Shown: one piece after another, positions 6,898 through 13,361 of the stretch
How the letters are laid out: every line of letters begins with the position of its first letter
Position numbering within the stretch: position 1 is the stretch's first letter
Assembly (NCBI GenBank): GCA_945903675.1
Contig: CAMDOP010000064.1
Span: 1-13,361 of the forward strand
Direction of reading: 5' to 3'
DNA length: 13,361 nt
From: Crenothrix polyspora
Lineage (GTDB): Bacteria > Pseudomonadota > Gammaproteobacteria > Methylococcales > Methylomonadaceae
Position numbers and translations under genes: made by a program
The notes under the pieces: generated by a model
Databases searched by the model: none
Told to the model about the DNA's origin: nothing
What the model saw: the letters and a program-made list of their open reading frames with translations, nothing else

Positions 6898-8085
6898 ATG
6901 CAAGAATTTCAAAGAATAAATCGTTTACCTCCCTACGTATTTAACATAGTTAATGAGTTGAAAGCCAAGGCGCGCGCTGCGGGAGAAGATATTATTGATT
7001 TTGGTATGGGTAATCCAGATCAACCCACTCCGCAACATATTGTTGATAAATTGATAGAGGCCGTTCAACGCCCCGATACACATCGATATTCAGTTTCTAA
7101 GGGTATTCCTAGATTAAGAAAAGCGATCTGTGACTGGTATAAAACTCGTTATGATGTGGACTTAGATCCTGAAACCGAAGCCATAGTGACTATTGGCTCT
7201 AAAGAAGGTTTGGCGCATTTAGCCTTGGCGACACTTGGGCCTGGTGATGTGGTGCTAGTGCCTAATCCGGCTTATCCTATACATCCTTATGGTGTTGTGA
7301 TTGCCGGTGCGGATCTAAGGCATGTACCGATGGTTCCAGGTGGTGACTTTTTTGAAGAATTGCAAAAAGCGATTATTGATTCTTGGCCTAAACCTAAAAT
7401 GCTCATCCTTAATTTCCCAGGAAACCCTACGACAGAGTGTGTAGAGCTTGATTTCTTTGAGAAAATTATTGCTGTCGCTAAAGAACATAATATTTGGGTG
7501 GTTCAGGATATTGCTTATGCTGATATCGTTTTTGATGGCTATAAAGCACCCTCTATCCTTCAAGTTGAAGGCGCTAAAGACATTGCGGTAGAATTTTTCT
7601 CCATGTCTAAAAGCTATAACATGCCTGGCTGGCGTGTAGGTTTTATGTGTGGCAATAAAGAACTCGTCTCTGCCTTGGCAAGAATTAAATCTTATTTGGA
7701 TTACGGTACTTTTGCACCCATACAAATTGCTGCGATTGCCGCATTAGAAGGGCCGCAAGAGTGTGTGACTGAAATTGCTGAGATGTATAAAAAAAGACGC
7801 GATGTGCTTTGTGAAGGTTTGAATGCCGCAGGTTGGCCAGTTATAAAACCTAAAGCAACGATGTTTGTTTGGGCAAAGATCCCAGATGCTTATTTAGAAA
7901 TGGGCTCATTAGAGTTTTCTAAGAAACTATTACTAGAGGCTCGAGTTGCTGTAGCTCCAGGCGTAGGCTTTGGTCAGTACGGTGATGATCATGTACGTTT
8001 TGGCTTAATAGAGAATGAACATCGTACCCGCCAAGCAGTTCGTGGTATACGTCTGATGATGAAAAAAGATGGCTTAACGACTTAA
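6898..8085 (+). CDS. alaC: Alanine-synthesising aminotransferase AlaC
   Basis: PLP-dependent class I aminotransferase that makes alanine from pyruvate and glutamate in the cytoplasm. The opening QEFQRINRLPPYVFNIVNELK, the FGMGNPDQPTP and IVTIGSKEGLAHL stretches, and SMSKSYNMPGWRVGF with the PLP lysine at about residue 238 all closely follow E. coli AlaC as I recall it. The ATG at 6898 is chosen because it puts the conserved N-terminus at the start and has a modest AAGAG upstream. A GTG at 6844 would add 18 residues, but it has no ribosome-binding site and the extension looks unlike the family. The 395-residue length is normal. It precedes hom by 63 bases, an order that I recall from many beta- and gammaproteobacteria, suggesting one operon fed by aspartate-family metabolism. 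Confidence 0.9.
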   Translation: MQEFQRINRLPPYVFNIVNELKAKARAAGEDIIDFGMGNPDQPTPQHIVDKLIEAVQRPDTHRYSVSKGIPRLRKAICDWYKTRYDVDLDPETEAIVTIGSKEGLAHLALATLGPGDVVLVPNPAYPIHPYGVVIAGADLRHVPMVPGGDFFEELQKAIIDSWPKPKMLILNFPGNPTTECVELDFFEKIIAVAKEHNIWVVQDIAYADIVFDGYKAPSILQVEGAKDIAVEFFSMSKSYNMPGWRVGFMCGNKELVSALARIKSYLDYGTFAPIQIAAIAALEGPQECVTEIAEMYKKRRDVLCEGLNAAGWPVIKPKATMFVWAKIPDAYLEMGSLEFSKKLLLEARVAVAPGVGFGQYGDDHVRFGLIENEHRTRQAVRGIRLMMKKDGLTT

Positions 8086-8138
8086 GGGATGAAATACCCG
8101 CAAATGTTACAAGTATAGTCGATTAATAATGTTTAACT

Positions 8139-8142
8139 GGAG
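8139..8142 (+). promoter_or_regulatory. hom: Ribosome-binding site deciding the TTG start of hom
   Basis: GGAG at 8139-8142 stands 6 bases before the TTG at 8149-8151, a standard distance. No ATG or GTG in frame gives the conserved N-terminus, so this site fixes the rare start codon. Confidence 0.75.
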
Positions 8143-8148
8143 CTTGAA

Positions 8149-9459
8149 TTGAAACCGGTAAAAGTAGGTGTATTAGGATTGGGTACAGTGGGCGGTGGTA
8201 CCGTTAATGTACTAAAGCGTAATGCGACAGAAATCGCTAGACGCGCAGGTAGAGAAATCACCATTACACGTGCTTCAGTCAAAGACTTAGATAAGCAACG
8301 TATCTGTGATACCCAAGGTATTATCTTATCCACCGATCCTATGGATATCATTAATGATCCAGACATTGATATCGTTGTGGAATTGATTGGTGGAGATGGA
8401 TTGGTTAAAGACTTGGTTTTAAAAGCTATCTGTAATGGCAAGCATGTCGTTACGGCCAATAAGTCGTTGATTGCGTTACATGGTAATGAGATTTTTGCCA
8501 AGGCCAGTGAAAAAGGCGTTATTGTTGCTTTTGAAGCAGCTGTCGCGGGAGGTATTCCCATTATTAAAGCCATACGCGAAGGCTTAAGTGGCAATCAAAT
8601 TGAATGGTTGGCCGGTATTATTAATGGCACAGGCAATTTCATTTTGACTGAAATGCGCGATAAAGGACGTGACTTTAATGATGTCTTAGCCGAGGCTCAA
8701 GCCTTAGGCTATGCAGAAGCAGACCCTAGCTTTGATGTCGAAGGCATTGATGCGGCTCATAAATTGACCATCTTAGCGTCGATTGCTTTTGGTATTCCCT
8801 TGCAGTTTGACAAAGTGTATACCGAAGGTATTACTGAAATCACTCGTTTAGATGTTGAGTATGCTAATAAATTAGGTTATCGCATTAAACATTTAGGCAT
8901 TGCCAGAAAAATGCCTAATGGTATTGAGCTTAGAGTTCATCCGACCTTAATTCCAAAGCGTCGTTTAATTGCTAATGTGAATGGTGTGATGAATGCCATC
9001 GTCATTAAAGGCGATGCCGTAGGGCCTAGTCTTTATTATGGTGCAGGTGCGGGTGCCGAGCCAACCGCTTCAGCAGTCGTCGCAGATTTGATTGATGTCG
9101 CTAGGGCATTAACCAGTGATCCTGAAAATCGCGTGCCGCATTTAGCCTTTCAGGCGGATTCCTTAGTTGATATTCCAGTTTTACCGCCCTCTCAATTTAA
9201 AACAGCCTATTATTTACGCTTAAATGCTGAAGATAAACCAGGCACCTTAGCAGATGTAACCCGTATCTTAGCTGATCATCACATTAGTATTGAAGGCATT
9301 ATACAAAGAGAGCCTTTAGATGATGCTCCGGCTGTCCCCATTATTTTGTTGACTGAAATTACCATGGAACATGAAATGAATGCTGCAATTGAAAAAATTG
9401 AAGCACTAAAAACTGTGACCGGAAAAGTCAATCGTATCCGTTTAGAAACCCTGAGATAA
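8149..9459 (+). CDS. hom: Homoserine dehydrogenase (monofunctional, ACT domain)
   Basis: Reduces aspartate semialdehyde to homoserine with NAD(P)H, the branch step to threonine and methionine. The dinucleotide-binding VGVLGLGTVGGG is at residues 6-17. VVTANKSLIALHG (100-112) carries Lys105, and ADPSFDVEGIDAAHKLTILAS (191-211) carries the catalytic Lys205. A C-terminal ACT domain, about residues 354-430, contains EDKPGTLADVTRILADHHISIEGI and is the usual site of feedback inhibition by threonine. At 436 residues it is the single-function enzyme, not fused to aspartate kinase as in E. coli ThrA. It starts at TTG, supported by GGAG six bases upstream, which may limit its translation. Its stop is 6 bases before thrC. 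Confidence 0.97.
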   Translation: MKPVKVGVLGLGTVGGGTVNVLKRNATEIARRAGREITITRASVKDLDKQRICDTQGIILSTDPMDIINDPDIDIVVELIGGDGLVKDLVLKAICNGKHVVTANKSLIALHGNEIFAKASEKGVIVAFEAAVAGGIPIIKAIREGLSGNQIEWLAGIINGTGNFILTEMRDKGRDFNDVLAEAQALGYAEADPSFDVEGIDAAHKLTILASIAFGIPLQFDKVYTEGITEITRLDVEYANKLGYRIKHLGIARKMPNGIELRVHPTLIPKRRLIANVNGVMNAIVIKGDAVGPSLYYGAGAGAEPTASAVVADLIDVARALTSDPENRVPHLAFQADSLVDIPVLPPSQFKTAYYLRLNAEDKPGTLADVTRILADHHISIEGIIQREPLDDAPAVPIILLTEITMEHEMNAAIEKIEALKTVTGKVNRIRLETLR

Positions 9460-9465
9460 ATAGTT

Positions 9466-10545
9466 ATGTCTACCCATAAACATCATACCGGTTTAATTGC
9501 ACGTTATAGAGACCGTCTGCCGGTTAGTGCTAATACACGCATCATCAGTTTAAACGAAGGTAATACGCCACTGATTGAATTGCAAAACATCCCTAGATTA
9601 CTAGGTAAAGATGTAAAAATTTATGTTAAGTATGAAGGCTTAAATCCAACCGGTTCTTTTAAAGATCGTGGTATGACCATGGCTGTTACCAAAGCGGTAG
9701 AAGAGGGCAGTCAAGCCATCATCTGTGCGTCTACGGGCAACACCTCCGCCGCTGCTGCCGCGTATGCCGCACGAGCTGGTATTAAAGCCTTTGTGTTAAT
9801 TCCTGACGGTAAAATAGCCCAAGGTAAATTGGCGCAAACTTTAATGTACGATGCCACTATCATTCAAATTAATGGTAACTTTGATCAAGGCATGGCCTTG
9901 GTTAAAGAAGTTGCAGAACAAGCGCCTGTTACTATCGTTAACTCCATTAATCCTTACCGCATTGATGGCCAAAAAACCGCAGCTTTTGAAATTGTCGATG
10001 ACTTAGGTTTTGCGCCCGATTATCACTGCTTACCTGTAGGTAATGCCGGCAATATCACCGCTTATTGGAAAGGCTATAGAGAATACGCCACCGATAGAGT
10101 TTGCAGTAATCTGCCTATTATGTGTGGTTATCAAGCAGCAGGAGCAGCCCCCTTTGTGGCTGGCCACATGATTGATAATCCAGAAACCATAGCCACCGCT
10201 ATCCGTATTGGTCATCCACAATCTTGGGATTTCGCTTGGGCGGCACAACAAGAATCGGGCGGTTGGTTTGACAAGTTTAGCGATGAACAAATTTTAGTCG
10301 CTCAAAAGATGCTCTCACAACATGAAGGTATCTTTTGCGAGCCTGCATCGGCGGCCTCATTAGCCGGTGCCATGCAAGACATTACTTCTGGCAAAATACC
10401 CGAAGGTAGTATTATCGTTTGTACTTTGACGGGCAATGGTTTGAAAGATCCTGATGTTGCTATCAATCAATGTGCTTCAGCACGCCCAGTGACTATAGAT
10501 GCCAGTTTAGATGCAGTTAAACGAGCGATATTAGATAATTTATAA
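9466..10545 (+). CDS. thrC: Threonine synthase (short, Bacillus-type)
   Basis: PLP enzyme that converts O-phosphohomoserine to threonine. The PLP lysine is Lys66 in NPTGSFKDRGM (60-70). CASTGNTSAAAAAYAARAG (near 88) and the glycine-rich GNAGNITAYWKGY (near 192) build the cofactor site. The 359-residue length and motif spacing match the short bacterial form, not the roughly 430-residue E. coli-type ThrC. It follows hom by 6 bases, so the two are co-translated; GAGA at the end of hom probably acts as its ribosome-binding site. A homoserine kinase, which must supply the substrate, is not in the window. No intrinsic terminator follows; the gap holds palindromic repeats instead. Confidence 0.97.
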   Translation: MSTHKHHTGLIARYRDRLPVSANTRIISLNEGNTPLIELQNIPRLLGKDVKIYVKYEGLNPTGSFKDRGMTMAVTKAVEEGSQAIICASTGNTSAAAAAYAARAGIKAFVLIPDGKIAQGKLAQTLMYDATIIQINGNFDQGMALVKEVAEQAPVTIVNSINPYRIDGQKTAAFEIVDDLGFAPDYHCLPVGNAGNITAYWKGYREYATDRVCSNLPIMCGYQAAGAAPFVAGHMIDNPETIATAIRIGHPQSWDFAWAAQQESGGWFDKFSDEQILVAQKMLSQHEGIFCEPASAASLAGAMQDITSGKIPEGSIIVCTLTGNGLKDPDVAINQCASARPVTIDASLDAVKRAILDNL

Positions 10546-10589
10546 TGTAGGTCGCCTGACTTACTGTTTTCGCCAAGTAGTTACAGTAG

Positions 10590-10620
10590 GTTGGGCTAAC
10601 GGCTCTATCGTTAACCCAAC
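10590..10620 (+). repeat. Palindromic repeat of the GTTGGG...CCCAAC type
   Basis: GTTGGGCTAACG (10590-10601) faces CGTTAACCCAAC (10609-10620) with one mismatch and a 7-base loop. Repeats of the form TAGGTTGGGTTA...TAACCCAAC are, from memory, widely scattered in the gaps of many bacterial genomes. Only this one copy is seen here. Confidence 0.7.
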
Positions 10621-10631
10621 ATTGATGCCGA

Positions 10632-10668
10632 GTAGCTTGGGTTGCGAAAAGCATGTAACCCAAGCTAC
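10632..10668 (+). repeat. Palindromic repeat of the GTAGCTTGGGTT type
   Basis: GTAGCTTGGGTT (10632-10643) and AACCCAAGCTAC (10657-10668) pair perfectly over 12 bp. A G-U pair and a C-G pair extend the stem to 14 bp. It shares the TTGGGTT/AACCCAA core with the preceding repeat, so the two may be relatives. Confidence 0.72.
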
Positions 10669-10674
10669 CACTGT

Positions 10675-10770
10675 CCACAGTTAAGTATTTTAGGTGTCTG
10701 GAGTAAAACAGCTTTAGCTGTTTTAAAACGCAATAGCTGAAGCTATTGCACTCCCGTTTTTTAACTGTGG
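10675..10770 (+). repeat. Dispersed foldback (MITE-like) element, copy 2
   Basis: The ends are a perfect 10-bp terminal inverted repeat, CCACAGTTAA (10675-10684) and TTAACTGTGG (10761-10770). Inside, GGAGT (10700-10704) faces ACTCC (10750-10754) and encloses two hairpins. The first is TAAAACAGCT/AGCTGTTTTA (10704-10725), the second GCAATAGCT/AGCTATTGC (10730-10749), each with a 2-base loop. The whole can fold as a nested, branched structure. It aligns, in opposite orientation, with 3368-3472. It has no coding capacity, so any movement would need an enzyme supplied elsewhere. It could equally be a transcribed RNA structure. Confidence 0.85.
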
Positions 10771-10855
10771 GTAGTGTGGGTGTCGATGTAGCCGAGGTTG
10801 CTGAAAAGCGCTTTAATCAACATTTTTTTATTAATGAAACAGAGCCTACCATCTC

Positions 10856-12646
10856 GTGCAATCAAAACCGGCTAAATCCTCCTATACCTGGGGCACGATC
10901 TATCGTATAGCCTTAGAGCATAAAAAAGCGCTGATTTATTCTCATTTCATCGCTGTTTTAGCGATGATGGCCAGTGTGCCTGTACCGTTGCTGATGCCGA
11001 TGTTAGTGGATGAAGTCTTGCTTAAAAAGCCAGGTTTAGCCATAAGTCTTATCAATTCCTGGTTTCCTACAGAATGGCATAGGCCAGTCCTCTATATTGG
11101 GGTTGTTTTAGTCGCCAGTTTAATGCTGCGCATCATAGCCATCATCTTTAACATCATCCAAGCTAGACATTTTTCCTGCATTGCTAAAGATATAGTCTTT
11201 CGTATACGTCAAAATCTGATCGGGCATTTACAAACCATCTCCATGTCTGAATATGAAAGTTTAGGCACGGGCACGGTGGTTACGCATCTGGTTAAAGATT
11301 TAGATACGATTGATACCTTTATCGGTTCAACGGTTAGTAAGTTACTGGTGGCCAGTTTAACGATTTTGGGCACGGCGGTAATACTGTTATGGATGCATTG
11401 GCAGTTAGGCCTGTTTATTATGCTATTGAATCCGGTGGTCATTTACTTTACTCGTGTAGTCGGTTCGCGTGTCAAAGATCTCAAGGCTAAAGAAAATTCA
11501 GCTTACCAAGTGTTTCAAGAAGCCTTGACCGAAACATTAGAAGCTATTCATCAAATTCGCGCCAGTAATCGAGAACAACATTATTGTGCGCAATTAATCT
11601 CTACAGCAAGGTCGGTTAAAGAATTTTCTGCTGCCTTTGCTTGGAAAAGCGATGCTGCTTCACGCATTAGTTTTCTAGTGTTCTTGTTCGGTTTCGATAT
11701 ATTCCGGGCTTGCGCCATGCTCATGGTGTTTTATTCTGATTTGAGTATCGGACAAATGCTGGCAGTGTTTGGGTATCTTTGGTTTATGATGGCGCCAGTG
11801 CAAGAAATCTTAAGCATACAATATGCGTTTTATGCTGCAAAAGCCGCTTTGGTACGTATTAATTGTTTGTATGCTTTAAAACAAGAACCCGCTTATCCTC
11901 ATCTTGAAAACCCTTTTTTAGATAAAAAGACCGTGGCTATACGCGTTGATAACTTACATTTTAGTTATGGCGAAGAAACTATCTTAAATGGCATTAATTT
12001 AAGTATTAAGGCGGGAGAAAAGGTTGCCTTAGTTGGGGCCAGTGGCGGTGGTAAATCAACTTTAATACAAACACTGATTGGGCTTTATACCCCGAGTTCT
12101 GGGCAGATTTGTTTTGATAATGTGCCGATAGAACGTATAGGATTAGATGTCGTTAGAGAGCATGTCGTTACCGTACTGCAACATCCAGTGTTATTTAACG
12201 ATAGCATACGTGCAAATCTGACGTTGGGGAAAAAGGTTGCTGATGTCGTGTTATGGCAAGCCTTGGCAATTGCACAATTAACCGATACCGTAAAAGATTT
12301 GGAGCAGGGTTTAGATACTATCGTTGGTCGGCAAGGAATGAGATTATCAGGCGGTCAACGACAACGTATGGCCATTGCGCGTATGGTTGTTGCTGATCCA
12401 AAAGTGGTTATCTTAGATGAAGCCACTTCCGCACTAGATAGTGAAACCGAACATCATTTACATACGGCTTTAGCTAAGTTCTTAAAAGGCCGTACTACAC
12501 TGATTATAGCTCACCGCTTAAGTGCCGTTAAACAAGCCGATCATGTTTATGTGTTTGAACAAGGTCTGGTGATAGAGCAGGGTAGTCATGAAACCTTGCT
12601 TAATCAGAAAGGTCTTTATGCGAAATTGTATGATGAATATCAGTAA
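10856..12646 (+). CDS. ABC exporter, fused permease and ATPase (type I fold)
   Basis: A 596-residue half-transporter expected to work as a homodimer in the inner membrane. The N-terminal 320 residues hold about six membrane segments of the ABC_membrane type. The ATPase domain shows Walker A GASGGGKST (394-402), signature LSGGQRQRM (497-505), Walker B VVILDEATSALD (517-528, catalytic Glu522) and the switch His553 in IIAHR. The substrate is not evident. It resembles multidrug/lipid exporters in general; it does not read as MsbA in its membrane domain, and it is about 4 kb from the lpxK cluster. The GTG at 10856 is the only start upstream of the first conserved residues, since an in-frame TGA lies at 10835-10837. 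It lacks a Shine-Dalgarno sequence. It stands alone between two repeat-filled gaps. Confidence 0.88.
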   Translation: MQSKPAKSSYTWGTIYRIALEHKKALIYSHFIAVLAMMASVPVPLLMPMLVDEVLLKKPGLAISLINSWFPTEWHRPVLYIGVVLVASLMLRIIAIIFNIIQARHFSCIAKDIVFRIRQNLIGHLQTISMSEYESLGTGTVVTHLVKDLDTIDTFIGSTVSKLLVASLTILGTAVILLWMHWQLGLFIMLLNPVVIYFTRVVGSRVKDLKAKENSAYQVFQEALTETLEAIHQIRASNREQHYCAQLISTARSVKEFSAAFAWKSDAASRISFLVFLFGFDIFRACAMLMVFYSDLSIGQMLAVFGYLWFMMAPVQEILSIQYAFYAAKAALVRINCLYALKQEPAYPHLENPFLDKKTVAIRVDNLHFSYGEETILNGINLSIKAGEKVALVGASGGGKSTLIQTLIGLYTPSSGQICFDNVPIERIGLDVVREHVVTVLQHPVLFNDSIRANLTLGKKVADVVLWQALAIAQLTDTVKDLEQGLDTIVGRQGMRLSGGQRQRMAIARMVVADPKVVILDEATSALDSETEHHLHTALAKFLKGRTTLIIAHRLSAVKQADHVYVFEQGLVIEQGSHETLLNQKGLYAKLYDEYQ

Positions 12647-13048
12647 CTGGTATAGTTGGTTATGGCTTCGTAAATGATGTTATGAGGCCTTCAGCGATTT
12701 ATAAAAAACAAATAATAAGGTCGCTATGGCGACGATGAGTTAATCGGGTCTTCGCACCCGAAGGCGAGATACTTTCTTTTGCGCAGCCAAAAGAAAGTAT
12801 CCAAAGAAAAGGCGGCTCGATTGCAGCTACTTCCGGCGCTCCTCGGTTTTGTCGGGGGTCGGTAGAGAGGGCTTCCTGCCCTCTCTACCGACGCGCGGCA
12901 TCCATGCTGAGCCCCTTCGAGCTAATCCCGACAAAACCTGCGGTGCTAGTCGCGGTAAACGAGAGTAAAACGACGTTACTGCGTAACATCAGTTAGTAAC
13001 CCCGTTGCTATCAAGCAATATTTTATAACTCCAATCACAGAGGTATTT
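12647..13048. other. Non-coding gap with a GC-rich structured element
   Basis: The first 70 bases are AT-rich and featureless. About 12719-12956 is a GC-rich element of nested inverted repeats. The remainder leads into the secreted-protein gene and contains a small GTTACT/AGTAAC pair (12975-13000) and a TATAAC (13024-13029), without a matching -35 box. No credible gene is present. Confidence 0.75.
12720..12937 (+). repeat. Composite dispersed element of nested perfect inverted repeats
   Basis: In order: GTCGC/GCGAC (12720-12733); CGGGT/ACCCG (12745-12760); a perfect 12-bp stem ATACTTTCTTTT/AAAAGAAAGTAT (12769-12780 with 12789-12800, 8-base loop); and a perfect 15-bp stem GTCGGTAGAGAGGGC/GCCCTCTCTACCGAC (12858-12872 with 12878-12892, 5-base loop). 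An outer perfect 11-bp pair GTTTTGTCGGG/CCCGACAAAAC (12846-12856 with 12927-12937) encloses the 15-bp hairpin. Composition is clearly richer in G and C than the flanking genes, which suggests separate origin. The CTTTCTTTTG...CAAAAGAAAG motif is, from memory, a common dispersed repeat in several proteobacteria. The 15-bp stem is not followed by T, so it is no simple terminator. Confidence 0.75.
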
Positions 13049-13361
13049 ATGATCATCAAACCCTTAGTCTTACTTGTGTTAAGCACACTTATTAGCCCAA
13101 TGGTGCTAGCTGTAGGCGAAGAGTCATCGCTATCAAGCATAAAATCATTAGTAACACCCCAGCAAATTGAGTTACTCATACAAAAGTTTCAACCCACCAT
13201 GAAACCTGAACAGCGCACTCAACTCTCTGGTTTAGTTCAACAACAGATTAATAATTTAAGTCCTAAAGAATTGGCGCAATTTGCCAATGCCAAAATGATA
13301 GACATGCCTGATTTAGTCAAAAACCATATTAATAAAATGCCAAAGAGCGAATTAAAGCAAA
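13049..13361 (+). CDS. Secreted protein of unknown function (3' end missing)
   Basis: An open frame of 104 codons runs off the window end. I do not recognise the family. The ATG at 13049 has AGAGG at 13039-13043, five bases upstream, a good ribosome-binding site. Residues 1-21 form a signal peptide: MIIKP, a hydrophobic core LVLLVLSTLISP, then MVLA with likely cleavage after Ala22 (VLA-VGEE). The mature part is hydrophilic, rich in Gln, Lys, Leu and Ser, and looks helical. It has a loose recurrence of short helices broken by Pro (TPQQIELLIQKF, KPEQRTQLSGLVQQQI, SPKELAQFANAKM, MPDLVKNHINKM, PKSELKQ), as in periplasmic helical proteins. No Cys follows the signal, so it is not a lipoprotein. Antisense frames here are less likely to be real. 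Confidence 0.75.
   Translation, partial: MIIKPLVLLVLSTLISPMVLAVGEESSLSSIKSLVTPQQIELLIQKFQPTMKPEQRTQLSGLVQQQINNLSPKELAQFANAKMIDMPDLVKNHINKMPKSELKQ

Larger units (their letters stand above)
10546..10855. other. Non-coding gap packed with three palindromic repeats
   Basis: This 310-base stretch between thrC and the ABC exporter holds, in order, the inverted repeats 10590-10620, 10632-10668 and 10675-10770. No gene of note is visible. A 13-codon ATG frame at 10834-10875 overlaps the exporter start but has no ribosome-binding site. I found no convincing promoter for the exporter. Confidence 0.8.

Noticed and set aside
7315..7725. 136-codon open frame on the minus strand inside alaC
   Set aside because: It lies wholly antisense to a strongly conserved enzyme and its translation has no recognisable motif; the same holds for minus-strand frames at 21-260, 558-923, 5982-6206, 8133-8594, 10030-10290 and 11209-11442.
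10590..10770. CRISPR array
   Set aside because: The repeats are unlike one another, each occurs once here, and there are no regular spacers or cas genes.
10675..10770. tRNA-like cloverleaf
   Set aside because: The nested hairpins suggest a branched fold, but there is no T-loop GGTTCGA, no 7-base anticodon loop and no CCA-type acceptor layout.
10834..10875. 13-codon leader frame overlapping the exporter start
   Set aside because: No ribosome-binding site and no bias in content; chance is enough to explain it.
10856..12646. Naming the exporter MsbA
   Set aside because: The ATPase motifs are common to all type I exporters, the membrane domain does not read as MsbA, and it is not joined to lpxK.
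12720..12956. Small open frames across the GC-rich element
   Set aside because: They arise from the inverted repeats, with Arg/Lys/Ser/Pro-rich translations typical of non-coding GC-rich sequence.
12976..13179. 67-codon minus-strand frame near the window end
   Set aside because: The plus strand here has a better gene, with a ribosome-binding site and signal peptide, that stays open to the end.

Overview
The window reads as an ordinary, AT-leaning gammaproteobacterial chromosome segment. Every gene lies on the + strand. Two local gene orders support the class: prmB directly followed by aroC, and lpxK / Trm112-like / kdsB overlapping one another, both as in enterobacteria. The alaC-hom-thrC order and the short, Bacillus-type threonine synthase argue against an enterobacterium. 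The dispersed palindromes in the gaps recall free-living groups such as Methylococcales, but that placement is a guess from memory and nothing here proves it.

Layout. 1-1107 is the 3' part of a DegP/MucD-type periplasmic protease, closed by a hairpin and an intrinsic terminator. 1292-3314 holds prmB and aroC, one base apart. 3368-3472 is a dispersed palindromic repeat. 3530-4693 is an MFS transporter of the HcaT-like type. 4772-6721 is a tightly overlapping envelope cluster, lpxK, a Trm112-family protein and kdsB, serving lipid A and Kdo activation. A promoter-like site then precedes alaC, hom and thrC (6898-10545), an amino-acid cluster running from homoserine to threonine plus an alanine aminotransferase. 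10546-10855 is a non-coding gap holding three different palindromic repeats, the last a second, oppositely oriented copy of the 3.4-kb repeat. 10856-12646 is a single-chain ABC exporter. 12647-13048 is a non-coding gap holding a GC-rich element built of nested perfect inverted repeats. 13049 to the window end is the start of a secreted protein of unknown function.

The coding content is housekeeping: protein quality control in the envelope, translation-factor/ribosome methylation, aromatic and aspartate-family amino acids, and LPS synthesis. I found no defence system, prophage, CRISPR array, tRNA or rRNA. The unusual material is in the gaps: at least four kinds of structured dispersed repeat, including an approximately 100-bp foldback element with short terminal inverted repeats that occurs twice in inverted orientation, and an unexplained hairpin inside the 3' end of kdsB.
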